Below the pieces are notes generated by a model, which saw only the letters and a list, made by a program, of their open reading frames with translations, ran no database searches and was not told the origin of the DNA. From Burkholderiales bacterium (GTDB taxonomy: Bacteria > Pseudomonadota > Gammaproteobacteria > Burkholderiales > SG8-41): 49,591 bases of DNA. Both the position numbers and the translations under genes were made by a program. Location of the stretch: contig JAUXMZ010000058.1 of assembly GCA_030683105.1 (NCBI GenBank), positions 1-49,591 of the forward strand. Reading direction: 5' to 3'. This document shows, piece after piece, positions 1 through 8,655 of the stretch (positions are counted from its first letter, which is position 1; each line of letters begins with the position of its first letter).

Positions 1-55
1 CCTTGCGCATCCAGCACAATCTCTACCCCAAACCATTGTGGATGACTCAAGCTGG

Positions 56-140
56 GAGCCGGATGGTGTAACTCTCCAAGTCCGGTTCTGCGAGGGCGGC
101 GAGGTTCCGGCTATCCGGGATGCTCGCTGCTACTCTCCCA
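56..140 (+). mobile_element. 3' end of a group II intron (domains V and VI)
   Basis: Bases 56-88 fit a group II intron domain V: GAGCCGGA (56-63) pairs with TCCGGTTC (81-88) around a short upper arm. Domain VI follows: GCGGCGAG (96-103) pairs with CTCGCTGC (123-130), and the inner TTCCGG (105-110) pairs with CCGGGA (115-120) round a CTAT loop. An A at 132 lies just past the closing stem, where the branch-point A is expected, so the 3' splice site should be near 138-140. The upper arm of domain V is not perfectly paired, so the intron may be degenerate. The reverse transcriptase gene and domains I-IV would lie off the left edge. Seen: the two helices. Inference: intron identity and the 3' boundary. 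Confidence 0.68.
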
Positions 141-263
141 AATGTATATTCCCCTCTCGTTGTTTTTCTAACGCTTTACTTTCGAGATCATAGTAAACGA
201 CGCAGTAATCAAAGCTAGACCCAACCACATAAATATTTCAATATAGGTGTCATGCAAAACAAT
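141..263. other. Intergenic, AT-rich, no feature seen
   Basis: The bases between the intron end and the first gene are noticeably more AT-rich than the rest of the window. No open reading frame, terminator or promoter could be supported here. Confidence 0.4.
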
Positions 264-833
264 TCACTTTAATTCTGTCTTTTCTAGGCGCGCCAAAGCA
301 TCTGGCACAAGACGTTCAGAGAACCCTGCTACAAAACCCCATACAATAGCTTTGGCATAGTCAGTTGGGGTTATTGGCGAATATGAGAGCAACCCCCCTA
401 GTCCCTCGCAGCCTTTAAGGATGTTGCAATGAAAATCCTGAAATAATTCACTACTAATAATTCCCGAAGCAATCAGAACATAGAAAAAAAGAGCGCCGAT
501 CATCCCGACCGTTGGTGGCACGAGACAGAAGACCTTCAGATAATTATTTTTTCTATCTGCATTGCCAACCAGGAGCAAAGCCGCCGGGAGCTGGCGAAGG
601 GAATAGAGGCGCGTGAGCGCGCTAAATAGTGCACCGAGCGCCCCTGCGAGAGCAACCAAGGGGAGAATTGGCACCCTGCCATAAAAAAATTCAATCAGAG
701 ATAGTAGCAAACCAATAATACCTACAACCACTAGTGTGTAGACAAAAAGTAAGACAAGTGCTTGTCTATACAACTCGAGCTGTTTTTGTGGAGGCAATAA
801 TTCTTTAGTTTGGTTGTTTGAATCATCGTCCAA
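264..833 (-). CDS. Hypothetical membrane protein (three predicted TM segments)
   Basis: Unrecognised protein of about 189 residues. A charged, Asp/Asn-rich N-terminus is followed by three hydrophobic stretches (roughly residues 25-50, 55-75 and 105-125) and a soluble Cys-containing loop; the C-terminus is charged. A start at 854 is open, but it is a TTG without a ribosome-binding site. A GAGGAG lies six bases before a second TTG at 833, so 833 is preferred. It is the last gene of a leftward cassette, separated from the small membrane protein upstream by about 190 bases holding two hairpins. Its AT-rich composition differs from the chromosomal genes to the right, suggesting recent acquisition. 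No family or function can be assigned. Confidence 0.6.
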   Translation of the reverse strand: MDDDSNNQTKELLPPQKQLELYRQALVLLFVYTLVVVGIIGLLLSLIEFFYGRVPILPLVALAGALGALFSALTRLYSLRQLPAALLLVGNADRKNNYLKVFCLVPPTVGMIGALFFYVLIASGIISSELFQDFHCNILKGCEGLGGLLSYSPITPTDYAKAIVWGFVAGFSERLVPDALARLEKTELK

Positions 834-969
834 ACTGTTCTCCTCGGAAAACAAAAGGGTGGGATTTCTTAATTATTAAGCACGCTGCTGTTGCTGCTGA
901 CCTGGTTGCCCAGCGCAAAGAGGCATGCAGGAACAGAAAACCATTTCATTTGTCGTAATACGATGAACA

Positions 970-1015
970 CCAGAAACTCGAGTTCTGGCTACCACTACAG
1001 TGCTACTTCGCACTG
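970..1015. other. Two short hairpins between cassette genes
   Basis: CCAGAA (970-975) pairs with TTCTGG (983-988), and CAGTGC (998-1003) pairs with GCACTG (1010-1015) round a TACTTC loop. No T-run follows on either strand, so these are not convincing intrinsic terminators. They could act as mRNA processing or attenuation structures between the two membrane-protein genes. Confidence 0.35.
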
Positions 1016-1025
1016 AACTCAGCAA

Positions 1026-1247
1026 TCACTCAGTTACTTTGCCGCCTATCAGTCCCAGGATAGCTCCCAAACCGGCTTGCCAGCCGAAACTGCACGCTGA
1101 ATAAAAATTTCTCTGGAAAATTGACAGGTCTGCTTCCGTCCTTGCTGCATCACCGAAAAAAGCCATTGCCCCCTGCCCGATAAAGCTGAGAAACGTAAAA
1201 GCAACGACAACCAGGAAAACGATCTTGAAGGTGGCGGGTACGTTCAC
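1026..1247 (-). CDS. Small two-TM membrane protein
   Basis: A 73-residue protein with one hydrophobic segment at about residues 8-30 and a weaker Gly-rich one at about 55-70, joined by a short charged loop. The start is GTG at 1247, preceded by GGAGG at good spacing. The preceding pentapeptide gene ends (TAA, 1251-1249) one base before this GTG, and the ribosome-binding site lies inside its last codons, so translation is probably coupled. Its size and topology resemble a holin or a small immunity/accessory membrane protein, and a peptidoglycan peptidase is encoded upstream in the same cassette. No homologue is recognised, so a holin role is only a guess. Confidence 0.6.
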   Translation of the reverse strand: MNVPATFKIVFLVVVAFTFLSFIGQGAMAFFGDAARTEADLSIFQRNFYSACSFGWQAGLGAILGLIGGKVTE

Positions 1248-1248
1248 G

Positions 1249-1638
1249 TTATCCTCCGATTTTCAGCGTATCGAGACTGTCGGCCGAGATACCGGCAGGC
1301 GCTACTTCAAACACAGCGTTTCGAAGCGACTCCGTATCAATAGTTGCTCCGTTCAAATGCGTACCGGACATAACGGCGCCAGATAGATTCGCACCTGAAA
1401 GATCTGCAAATTCGAGGTGCGCGTTAGCCAGATTCGTACCGACAAGATTTGCGCCTCTCAGATTGACCTTGTTAAGGTTCAGGCCTTTCAAATCCAACCC
1501 GCTAAGGTCGACACCCGAATAGTTCCCTCCCGGGCGTAATACAACTTGTCTGTCTCCTTGCTTAATGATGTATGAAGTTTTCAGCGGACTGCTAACCGTT
1601 TCTGTAATCAATGTAGTGATTCTCTTCGTAAGATTCAT
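1249..1638 (-). CDS. Pentapeptide-repeat protein
   Basis: A protein of about 129 residues whose middle holds roughly a dozen consecutive pentapeptide repeats of the A(D/N)LXX type, for example DLSGL, DLKGL, NLNKV, NLRGA, NLVGT, DLSGA and NLSGA. Such repeats fold into a right-handed quadrilateral beta-helix. Family members include DNA mimics such as gyrase protectors and scaffolding proteins, but most have no known role. The longer frame opens at 1719; ATG at 1638 is chosen because AGGAG lies directly before it. There is no signal peptide. The gene is coupled to the small membrane protein downstream (one-base gap) and lies 115 bases after the trypsin-like protease gene. Confidence 0.8.
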   Translation of the reverse strand: MNLTKRITTLITETVSSPLKTSYIIKQGDRQVVLRPGGNYSGVDLSGLDLKGLNLNKVNLRGANLVGTNLANAHLEFADLSGANLSGAVMSGTHLNGATIDTESLRNAVFEVAPAGISADSLDTLKIGG

Positions 1639-1753
1639 AGTAGCTCTCCTTCTGATCAATACGATAAAAACAACGGCTGGCGTGAGGCATGTGTTTATAT
1701 GATGATATGTGAATTCCAATGGCGCGCTTGGCCAGATCGCCCTTCATGCTGTG

Positions 1754-2986
1754 TCATGCATTTACAGGAGCAAGCGTCGCTCCTGGCGGTAAATGTGAAT
1801 ACTGCGTCCAGTTGAACAAAAGCCATGCAGGAATGGCGTAGGAGTACGCAAAGCCGCCTTCTATGCCGCCTGCTATGTGCATACCGACGAGCGTATATTT
1901 CCCACCAGGCAATCGCATAACAATTGGTGAGCCGCTGTCACCGCCTTCGGTTTTCTGCGCCGAAAGTATCCGGAACATGATCAGCAGGCGATGATTCACC
2001 GGGCGCTCTTGCCAGTCTCCATTCGCATTGATAATGAATCGGTATGGAATCCCCTGAACGTTAGCTACATAGCGCACAAAGGTTGCGGGAAGTGTCACGC
2101 GCTTAGGTGGGTTGTTCGGTGAAACTAGCATGCTGAATTGAGTAGAGTTCGCGATCGCGTCGAAGCTGCTTTTATCGGACAAGTACTCACGCCCGGGAGA
2201 AAGCGAGAGTCCGTGCAATGCTGAGCGAAGCGCATCCGGGTTCGCGGGGCCTGTGAGCTGAACGTCGAAGCTCGGGTTGCTGTCGCTTCGTATCTGTCCG
2301 CCATTAGAAGAGGTTAGTGCAAGAGGAATCGAGGTATCGTTGAGCAGGACGACCTGCGTTCCCGCCAGCGGTTGAGGTGTGTTAAGAGTCCTTTCCGGCG
2401 TGAGCACGTGCTGACAGGTCAATATCACGAGATCCCGGCGATTACCGACCTGCAATACGGCTGCGCAAGTCGCATTGCCGACTTCACCATCTGCCACGAT
2501 CCCAGAAGGCGCTTGAGGCTTAGCCCGGGAAAATCCCTGCTCGATCACAACATCCGTCGGGACCGCACAAAGCGCCTGCGCGCCGTCTAAACCAGTGTAG
2601 GTGAATAAGTGACTCGGCAGCCGCTGCTGCCTCTGCGAGGCCGGCCCCTTGCCCTTCCACTTGCGCCGCACTACGAATGTGACGCACGGTGTTTTTTCGA
2701 TCTTTGTCGCGCCTCTCGCCGCGCGTTTCATCCTGTACCCAGCAGCGACCATAACCACATTTTTGTAGGCAAGACAGAGCTCCCGTGCTCGCGTATCGGC
2801 GATCTCGTAAGCGAGCCGCATCTGGAGTGCCGGATCGCGAATGCGATCAAAAGCGGCTTTCGCATCGCGCAGGAGATCATCGCCCGATGTCAGTGTGGCC
2901 TGCTCTACATGGCGGGACCAGGCGCTTCGCGTTACGCGTTTACCGCGGGTACTTCGGCGGGCTACCCTTTTGGCGCGCACGCTCAT
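1754..2986 (-). CDS. Trypsin-like serine protease (S1-type fold), no signal peptide
   Basis: A 410-residue protein with a recognisable catalytic triad: His193 in TCQHVL, Asp241 in SFDVQL and Ser351 in GGDSGSP. Residues 1-24 are very basic (R/K repeats), and residues 25-150 form an extra N-terminal domain of unknown kind. The protease domain covers about 160-390. No secretion signal is visible, so the enzyme would be cytoplasmic or leave the cell by another route. The start ATG (2986) overlaps the stop of the lipoprotein gene in an ATGA, which predicts translational coupling. Family membership is clear from the triad spacing; the substrate is unknown. Association with envelope-directed genes suggests maturation of a partner protein, which is inference. 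Confidence 0.8.
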   Translation of the reverse strand: MSVRAKRVARRSTRGKRVTRSAWSRHVEQATLTSGDDLLRDAKAAFDRIRDPALQMRLAYEIADTRARELCLAYKNVVMVAAGYRMKRAARGATKIEKTPCVTFVVRRKWKGKGPASQRQQRLPSHLFTYTGLDGAQALCAVPTDVVIEQGFSRAKPQAPSGIVADGEVGNATCAAVLQVGNRRDLVILTCQHVLTPERTLNTPQPLAGTQVVLLNDTSIPLALTSSNGGQIRSDSNPSFDVQLTGPANPDALRSALHGLSLSPGREYLSDKSSFDAIANSTQFSMLVSPNNPPKRVTLPATFVRYVANVQGIPYRFIINANGDWQERPVNHRLLIMFRILSAQKTEGGDSGSPIVMRLPGGKYTLVGMHIAGGIEGGFAYSYAIPAWLLFNWTQYSHLPPGATLAPVNA

Positions 2987-4851
2987 TCAGCACACCACTT
3001 GGCGGCGGTGGCAGCATCGGCGGCGATTATCCTCTTGTGCTCGTCGGTCGTAGGCGGCGTGCCGAGCTTGGCTATACCGTTTTTCGTGCGCCAGTTGTCG
3101 AGAGCCGCGCGCGTGATTGGCCCCCACTTCCCGTCCACCGCGAACGGCGGGAGGCACAACCGGCGCTGTAGTGCTTGCAGGTCACCCGCGGGTACAGCGG
3201 CTTTAGGACGCAAACTCCTGCCCTGCGGACGCGGCGCCACGCAATCCGCGGCACCAGCAATATCAAACTTTGTAGCGGGATCGGCTCCATCGACCGAAGC
3301 GTCAGCTGCTATCGCGGATCCGGCCACCTGTTGTTGTAGTAGCGCCGTAATAACGGAGTCTTGGGACAGCGGTGTTGATGGCTTCGATTTGCACTCGATA
3401 TTTACTCGCACACGGCCCGCGCCAAGATCCTCGACGGGAGGCACTACGGCTACCTTCGTCCCACCCACGTCGAATTCCTGCGTCAATTTTACAATCCTTG
3501 CTACGAACGGGTTTGCCGCCGCCGTGGTGGGCGGCGGAGTTCCACCTGACGGGGAGACGGTACCGCCAACCGTGATTGAAACTTCTTTAGACTTGTGTGG
3601 CTTCGACGAATCCATAATTAAGATGGAAAAAGACTGTCCCTTGGCAAGAGCCGCGCTGCCTTGGACTATCACGGATGTGTCGTAAGGCACGGGTTCTATG
3701 ATCGTGAGGCCGCTGGGCTGCGCACCCTGCCTCCTCACGATATAAGGCGAGGTCCCGCCGTCGACAATAATCGTATGAGTCTCGTCCACGCCACCCTTCA
3801 GTACCACCGCCGAAGGCGTTGCCGTCAGCCCAGAGGAGACGGTTACCCCGCAGTCGGCGAGTCCCGCAGTCGTCGCGGCCGGGTCGAAAGCGATTGTACG
3901 GCTGCGGACTTTCGCAGCTTCACTAGCGAGATGCTCGGTGCTTACGACGAGATCATCAATGGCCCTCGCGAGCGCCGCCTGCGCGGGGCTGGGCACTAAC
4001 TTGCGGCCCTCAGGTTTCGCTCCGACATCTTTCATCGCTTGCGTGATCCGAGACTCGATCGCAGACCCGGGCACCAGCGCACCCGCAAAGCCCGCGATTC
4101 CTCCTACAACCATCTTGACGGAGGCTAGATCGGGAATCGTATCGAGAACTGCCTTATCCACCGCCGCGCCTACACGGTCGACGGCGGCCACGAGCTCACC
4201 TCCGGCCCTGTGGACCTTGGTCGCTATCTGGCGTCCGCCGATGAGGACTTCCCGGCTCGATGCGCTGATTGCGCGCGCATGAGTAACCGTCTGGTCTGCC
4301 TCTGCGTGTAGTGCTTCGGTGCCGCCGTTGCGCGCCGCTGTGGCAACGCGGTCTATGCCGAGCGTCACCTCGCCAAGGCGTCGTTCGAGCTGCGCCAGGC
4401 CGTCGTTCAGCGCCTGGCGATCGGATTCAGGCATGTCGAACGGCGATACCGCCTTGACCGAGCAATTGATAGCCTCGACACCAGCGAGGTACACCAGCTG
4501 GCGTTGCTTGCTGAGATTCCAGTTCCCGAGCGCATAGGCAGTGCCGCCGATCAACGCTCCACCTACGATCGCATCACGGTGCGCTCCGAATGTCGCAAGT
4601 CCAGCAAGTATGCCGCCGAGACCGATCAGCCCCGAACTCAAGTTGGTCCCTGCCTGGACCTCTCGATCGACCGCCTGCTGATACGCCTCACGGGCGGAAT
4701 GTGCATAGGCCTTGGCATATGCCATTGAGTGTTCGCGCACGTCCTTTTGGTCAGGCGTTGACCATCGCACGGTAGGGGATGCACAGCCAGCCAACATCGA
4801 AAAAACTATAACGAACGAGAGCATGCGATTGCACTTATGGTGAAGCAACAT
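2983..4851 (-). CDS. Large lipoprotein with C-terminal peptidoglycan-binding-like segment
   Basis: A protein of 622 residues when started at ATG 4851, which has GGAGA six bases upstream; the longer frame to 4884 lacks a ribosome-binding site. Residues 1-22 are a lipoprotein signal peptide with lipobox MLAGC (Cys23). The N-terminal half contains Gly-rich hydrophobic helices (about 60-100) and long helical stretches. A middle part rich in Val/Thr/Ser looks like a beta-sandwich domain, then a Pro/Thr linker. Residues 556-590 resemble a PG_binding_1 domain (LQ..L...VDGKWGP.T..AL). It is therefore probably an outer-membrane lipoprotein contacting the cell wall. It sits between the M15 peptidase (78-base gap) and the protease (4-base overlap). 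No complete family match is recognised. Confidence 0.7.
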   Translation of the reverse strand: MLLHHKCNRMLSFVIVFSMLAGCASPTVRWSTPDQKDVREHSMAYAKAYAHSAREAYQQAVDREVQAGTNLSSGLIGLGGILAGLATFGAHRDAIVGGALIGGTAYALGNWNLSKQRQLVYLAGVEAINCSVKAVSPFDMPESDRQALNDGLAQLERRLGEVTLGIDRVATAARNGGTEALHAEADQTVTHARAISASSREVLIGGRQIATKVHRAGGELVAAVDRVGAAVDKAVLDTIPDLASVKMVVGGIAGFAGALVPGSAIESRITQAMKDVGAKPEGRKLVPSPAQAALARAIDDLVVSTEHLASEAAKVRSRTIAFDPAATTAGLADCGVTVSSGLTATPSAVVLKGGVDETHTIIVDGGTSPYIVRRQGAQPSGLTIIEPVPYDTSVIVQGSAALAKGQSFSILIMDSSKPHKSKEVSITVGGTVSPSGGTPPPTTAAANPFVARIVKLTQEFDVGGTKVAVVPPVEDLGAGRVRVNIECKSKPSTPLSQDSVITALLQQQVAGSAIAADASVDGADPATKFDIAGAADCVAPRPQGRSLRPKAAVPAGDLQALQRRLCLPPFAVDGKWGPITRAALDNWRTKNGIAKLGTPPTTDEHKRIIAADAATAAKWCAE

Positions 4852-4929
4852 GATTTCTCCAGGATTGATATTTAGTTTACTCATTGCAATGCATTACCGC
4901 CCAATAAGGTTTTGATGGCACCCTGTTAA

Positions 4930-5490
4930 TCAGGCCATTTCCCGCAACCCTTTTACATACGCATATTTCCCAGTCGCCGGATCAATCACGTAGCTTAGAG
5001 CGAGCTTGCGGTTTTCGCCGTAGCCGGGCGGCACTATCGAAACATGCACCCATCCGGAATTCGGGCCTTTGGCCGGGTCGTAGCATTCGCATATGACTTG
5101 ATCGAAAGACAGGTTCTTGGTCACCCATTCAGCAAGTTCAAGCGTGGCCATGCCCGGAATCTCGATGTCGCACGCCTGGCCGAGCGTGTGCTGGCTTTTG
5201 CTCACCCAGTCCGAGCGCTTTTTCTTGAGCGCCTGCTCCAGTTGCTGGCTGCGGAACACGCTGTTGGGCGAAAACCGCCCGAGGGCCTCGCGCACCGGCT
5301 GCAGGACGTTGCGGCAGAGATAGACGGCAGCGCGCAGCGCTCGCGTGTCAGGAAACGAATTGTCGATTCGCAGCCTGGTGGCGATGTCCGACCGCGTCAG
5401 CTCGTAGAATTTGAAATTGGCAGACACCATGTCATCCGGTCCGGCGTCCGCAGGGAACGCGTTCCACGAAATCTGGGTGAAGTCAGCCAT
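4930..5490 (-). CDS. M15-family D,D-peptidase / endolysin-like peptidoglycan hydrolase
   Basis: A 186-residue protein of the peptidase M15 type (phage endolysin / D-Ala-D-Ala carboxypeptidase group). Zinc ligands are visible: His101 and Asp108 in SQHTLGQACDIE, and His149 in WVHVS. N-terminal FKFYELTRSD also fits phage M15A proteins. The predicted activity is cleavage of D-amino-acid-containing peptide cross-links in peptidoglycan. There is no signal peptide, as in phage endolysins, so it needs a holin-like or other export route to reach the wall. Start ATG 5490 has GGGAG eight bases upstream. It is the first gene of the leftward cassette, followed by a cell-wall-binding-like lipoprotein, which supports a common envelope role. 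Confidence 0.82.
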   Translation of the reverse strand: MADFTQISWNAFPADAGPDDMVSANFKFYELTRSDIATRLRIDNSFPDTRALRAAVYLCRNVLQPVREALGRFSPNSVFRSQQLEQALKKKRSDWVSKSQHTLGQACDIEIPGMATLELAEWVTKNLSFDQVICECYDPAKGPNSGWVHVSIVPPGYGENRKLALSYVIDPATGKYAYVKGLREMA

Positions 5491-5792
5491 TTACGATGCT
5501 CCCGTATGGCATGCTGCAGTAACGGCCAGTACAGACCGGAGACTACCCTGCAGGCGATGATCGTTACTGGAGTACGCGGACACAGAATGCGTCGCGTCGT
5601 GCGAATGTAAAGCGAGCTCATGCACTGCTTGCATACGCTCCCCCTGGAAAGCCCCTGCGCTATAGCTTCGTTTTTTGTGCGCTGGGAATTGCAAGCGTAA
5701 CGTTAGGACGGAGACATATCAGTGTCAATGGATTTCAAGGAAATTTTTCTCCATGTTCCGGTTTTTGATCTGCTGGAGAAAATCAGCCGCTA

Positions 5793-5817
5793 AAAATCTA
5801 TCAATTTGTTAGATTTT
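5793..5817. other. AT-rich inverted repeat in divergent intergenic region
   Basis: AAAATCTA (5793-5800) and TAGATTTT (5810-5817) form a perfect 8-bp stem around a 9-base loop. It lies in the 530-base region between the divergent M15 peptidase and lipase genes. The AT-only flanks fit an operator as well as a weak terminator. The rest of this intergenic region (5491-6021) shows no supported gene. Confidence 0.35.
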
Positions 5818-6021
5818 AAAAACGCGCCGGAGTCATTTTCACAATCCGGCTGGCTTCGCAAAACCATACTGTGATTAAGGCTGGTCGTACGGTAAGGCTA
5901 GGAATTGTCATTTTCCACGACGATAATATCGTGACAGCAATCGCATCTCCTGGCCCGATCCAATCAAGGCAAGTTCAGTTTGCGCTGGACAGTCAGCCGA
6001 CAACAACACGGAGAACTCATC

Positions 6022-7599
6022 ATGCCCTCCACCTCACTGCACCCGTACCATCCGATCATTTACGTGCGCGGCTTTGCGGCCACCCAGGGCGAGATCGAGG
6101 AGACTGTCGCCGATCCATACATGGGTTTCAACATCGGCTCGACCAAGGCACGCATGGCCTGGACCGGCGACGTAAAGCGCTTCTTTTTCGAGTCGCCGCT
6201 GGTGCGGCTGATGAGCGACCACGGCTACAGCGACGTGTTCGAGGACGGCGAAGACCTCCTGGAAACCGGGCAACCCGATCGCGTGATTCCGTACCGCAGC
6301 ATCATCATCTACCGTTACTACGACGAGGCAAGCAAAGACTTCGGCACGGGCGATACGCCGCCGATTGAGCATTTCGCGAAGGGACTGGGCAGGTTGATCC
6401 TTCGGCTGCGCAACAAGATCTGCGCTAATCCTGGGAATGCGGTGGCGCCCGCAGACTTTCGCGCGCACCTCGTGGCGCACTCCATGGGCGGGCTGGTCTG
6501 CCGCGCCTTCCTGCAGAATCCGAAACTTGGGGAAGCGGAGGCGCGCGGCGCGGTAGACAAGTTGTTCACCTACGCGACACCGCACAACGGTATCGACATG
6601 CGCATCGTGCGCAATGTGCCGGGCTGGCTTTCCTTCGGCGACGCAAATAACTTCAACCGCGAGCGGATGGCCGGTTACCTTGCTCTGCCCAAAGGCGACG
6701 ACGTCTCGATCGTGAAAAATTTCCCGCCGGAGCGCATCTTCAATCTGGTGGGCACGAACCCGCGCGACTACACCGCGGGGGGCGGACTCTCGGCGTGGGC
6801 GGCCGGGGATGCAAGCGACGGGCTCGTGCGCATCGAAAATGCAACCACGCACGGACCGGGCGCCGACGGCAAGGATGTGGGCTCGCCGCGCGCCTTCGTG
6901 AACCGCAGCCACTCGGGCCACTACGGAATCGTGAACTCGGAAGAAGGCTACCAGAATCTCACGCGCTTCCTGTTCGGCGCGCTGCGCGTGGACGGCATTC
7001 TCGACATCGACGACATCACTTTGCCGGCAGAGGTAACGAAAGAATTGAAGGCCGGCAAAAAGATCCGCGCGTCCTATCAGTTCGAGGTCGCGGCCAGCGT
7101 GCGCGGCTGCCAGTGGCAGATGACGCGCCGGGAGGTGCGCGAAAACTCCGCGATCTTCCGCACCTACAATGATCTGTTCCCGGGCGCGGACGGAACCGAA
7201 CGCCTGCCGAATCGCGCGATGAGCCCACACCTGTTTTCCGTGTTCCTGGACCCGGGCAAGAGCGTCAAGGCATCCGGCTCGGTCAGCTTCGCGTTCGACC
7301 TCAAGGTGCTCGTGCCCGATTACGAGGTGGACGGCGTGCTTTTCATGAAACGCCATTACGAGGGCGGCTACGTCATGCGTGAGCTCATTTTGGTCGAGGC
7401 TATTCCTGACGACGCGGCGCCAGGAGGCTGGCGCATCAAGTACGGCTACCAGGAAGACAACCCCGGTAAACCCGGTGTTGCCGCGGAGACGCACAAGTTC
7501 GACAACGAGGCGGGCATAGCCTTCGTCATCCCCATCGAACAAAAAACGCGCCCCGGCGTGAAAGGGACACTGCGCATCGAGGCGCGGCCGTGGCAGTGA
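6022..7599 (+). CDS. Lipase-like alpha/beta-hydrolase (PGAP1-like)
   Basis: A 525-residue protein. The nucleophile Ser154 lies in VAHSMGGLVCR, a GXSXG-type elbow of the lipase/PGAP1-like group. An N-terminal HPIIYVRG strand gives the oxyanion region, Asp266 (ASDGLV) is a candidate acid, and His297 or His300 (NRSHSGHYGI) a candidate base. The last 190 residues form a separate beta-rich domain. There is no signal peptide. An earlier TTG start at 5980 is open, but ATG 6022 follows GGAGA at good distance. It is transcribed away from the peptidoglycan-peptidase cassette. Esterase or lipase activity is expected; the physiological substrate is unknown. Lipid-degrading antibacterial effectors also share this fold. 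Confidence 0.75.
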   Translation: MPSTSLHPYHPIIYVRGFAATQGEIEETVADPYMGFNIGSTKARMAWTGDVKRFFFESPLVRLMSDHGYSDVFEDGEDLLETGQPDRVIPYRSIIIYRYYDEASKDFGTGDTPPIEHFAKGLGRLILRLRNKICANPGNAVAPADFRAHLVAHSMGGLVCRAFLQNPKLGEAEARGAVDKLFTYATPHNGIDMRIVRNVPGWLSFGDANNFNRERMAGYLALPKGDDVSIVKNFPPERIFNLVGTNPRDYTAGGGLSAWAAGDASDGLVRIENATTHGPGADGKDVGSPRAFVNRSHSGHYGIVNSEEGYQNLTRFLFGALRVDGILDIDDITLPAEVTKELKAGKKIRASYQFEVAASVRGCQWQMTRREVRENSAIFRTYNDLFPGADGTERLPNRAMSPHLFSVFLDPGKSVKASGSVSFAFDLKVLVPDYEVDGVLFMKRHYEGGYVMRELILVEAIPDDAAPGGWRIKYGYQEDNPGKPGVAAETHKFDNEAGIAFVIPIEQKTRPGVKGTLRIEARPWQ

Positions 7600-7851
7600 G
7601 TGCTCTCGTCGATCCAGGAGGCTAGCGCCCACACGCGCTTATCCCTTCACGCCTTACAACGGCAGATGGCCAATTTCGAGCCTGAAAGCAGCGGAGTAAG
7701 GCTGATCAACCTGGCTTCTTAGGATAAAAATTACGTAATAACAGAGAGTTACCAGGCCCGGCGCTGTGCGAAAGCGGCGTGAGATGGCAGACACACATAT
7801 GTCATACTTACTGCCGCGTGGTTTTCAAACCTAGGAGGGGGGCGATTCATC

Positions 7852-8196
7852 ATGTCCATCAGCTATAAAGACGTCGGCGAAGACCTGCGCCGCATAGTGA
7901 TCTCAGGCCGTCTTGACATGCCGGGTACCGAATCGGTCGCCTCGCAACTCGTAGAGCTGACCTCAGCGCCGAAAAAAGGCGTGGTCGTCGACCTGTCTGC
8001 CGTCAAGTTTCTCGCGTCGATCGGCATACGCGCGCTGATTACCAGCGCCAAGGCGGTCCAGCAGCGCGGGGGGAAAATGGTGCTGGTCGTCGATGACAGC
8101 TCGACAGTCATGATGAGCCTCGAAGCGACCGGGGTCGACGAATTGATTCCGGTTTTCAAGAACGCCTCCGATGCCGAAAGGGCAGCTGTTGCCTGA
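7852..8196 (+). CDS. STAS-domain anti-sigma factor antagonist
   Basis: A 114-residue single-domain STAS protein of the SpoIIAA/RsbV type. The phosphorylatable serine is Ser56 in VKFLASIGIRAL, after the conserved DLS turn. In partner switching, the unphosphorylated form binds the anti-sigma kinase and frees its partner. A very strong ribosome-binding site (AGGAGGGG) precedes ATG 7852. It is the first gene of a three-gene operon with the kinase (21-base gap) and phosphatase, which act on the same serine in known systems. No sigma factor is encoded nearby, so the final output is not visible. Confidence 0.92.
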   Translation: MSISYKDVGEDLRRIVISGRLDMPGTESVASQLVELTSAPKKGVVVDLSAVKFLASIGIRALITSAKAVQQRGGKMVLVVDDSSTVMMSLEATGVDELIPVFKNASDAERAAVA

Positions 8197-8217
8197 CCGG
8201 CGGGGACCGAGCTGTCT

Positions 8218-8655
8218 GTGTCGCCACGGTTTGACGAACTCACGATTGGCGCCAACGGCGCCGAGGTACGGCGCGCGTCGGAATGGCTCGATACGACGTG
8301 CCGGCGGCATGACGTACCACAGGCACTGGTCGAGCGACTCGTGCTTTGCCTGAACGAAGTGCTGGCGAACGTCATTACCCATGGCGGCGGAAAGGCGCTT
8401 GTGGCGCCCATCAGGCTGCTGCTCGAAGTCAGGTTTGATCAGGACTGCAGCAAGGCCAGCGTGACGGTATCGGATGCCGGCATGGCGTTCGATCCCCTGT
8501 CCGTTCCAAAGAGAATATTGCCGAAAACGCTGGCCGAAGCCTCACCGGGCGGGCTGGGACTGGTGATGATCCGTCGCTGCTCCGACTGGCTTCACTATCG
8601 CCATGAAGATGGACACAACCATCTGACGATCGGCACGCGCTGGAATCTGCAATGA
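8218..8655 (+). CDS. Anti-sigma-type serine kinase (HATPase_c, RsbW/SpoIIAB-like)
   Basis: A 145-residue GHKL ATPase. The N-box is at 46-51 (NEVLAN), the G1 box at 86-88 (DAG) and the G2 box at 111-114 (GGLG). It should phosphorylate Ser56 of the STAS protein and sequester a partner such as a sigma factor. The start is GTG 8218 with GGGGA upstream. The stop codon overlaps the start of the phosphatase gene (ATGA), giving tight translational coupling and fixed stoichiometry of the two opposing enzymes. The length is typical for the family. Confidence 0.9.
   Translation: MSPRFDELTIGANGAEVRRASEWLDTTCRRHDVPQALVERLVLCLNEVLANVITHGGGKALVAPIRLLLEVRFDQDCSKASVTVSDAGMAFDPLSVPKRILPKTLAEASPGGLGLVMIRRCSDWLHYRHEDGHNHLTIGTRWNLQ

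Noticed and set aside
5491-5694. 67-codon minus-strand frame before the M15 peptidase
   Set aside because: No domain, weak start, and lies in what should be the leader of the cassette.
6034-7632. 532-codon open frame on the minus strand
   Set aside because: Antisense shadow of the lipase-like gene.
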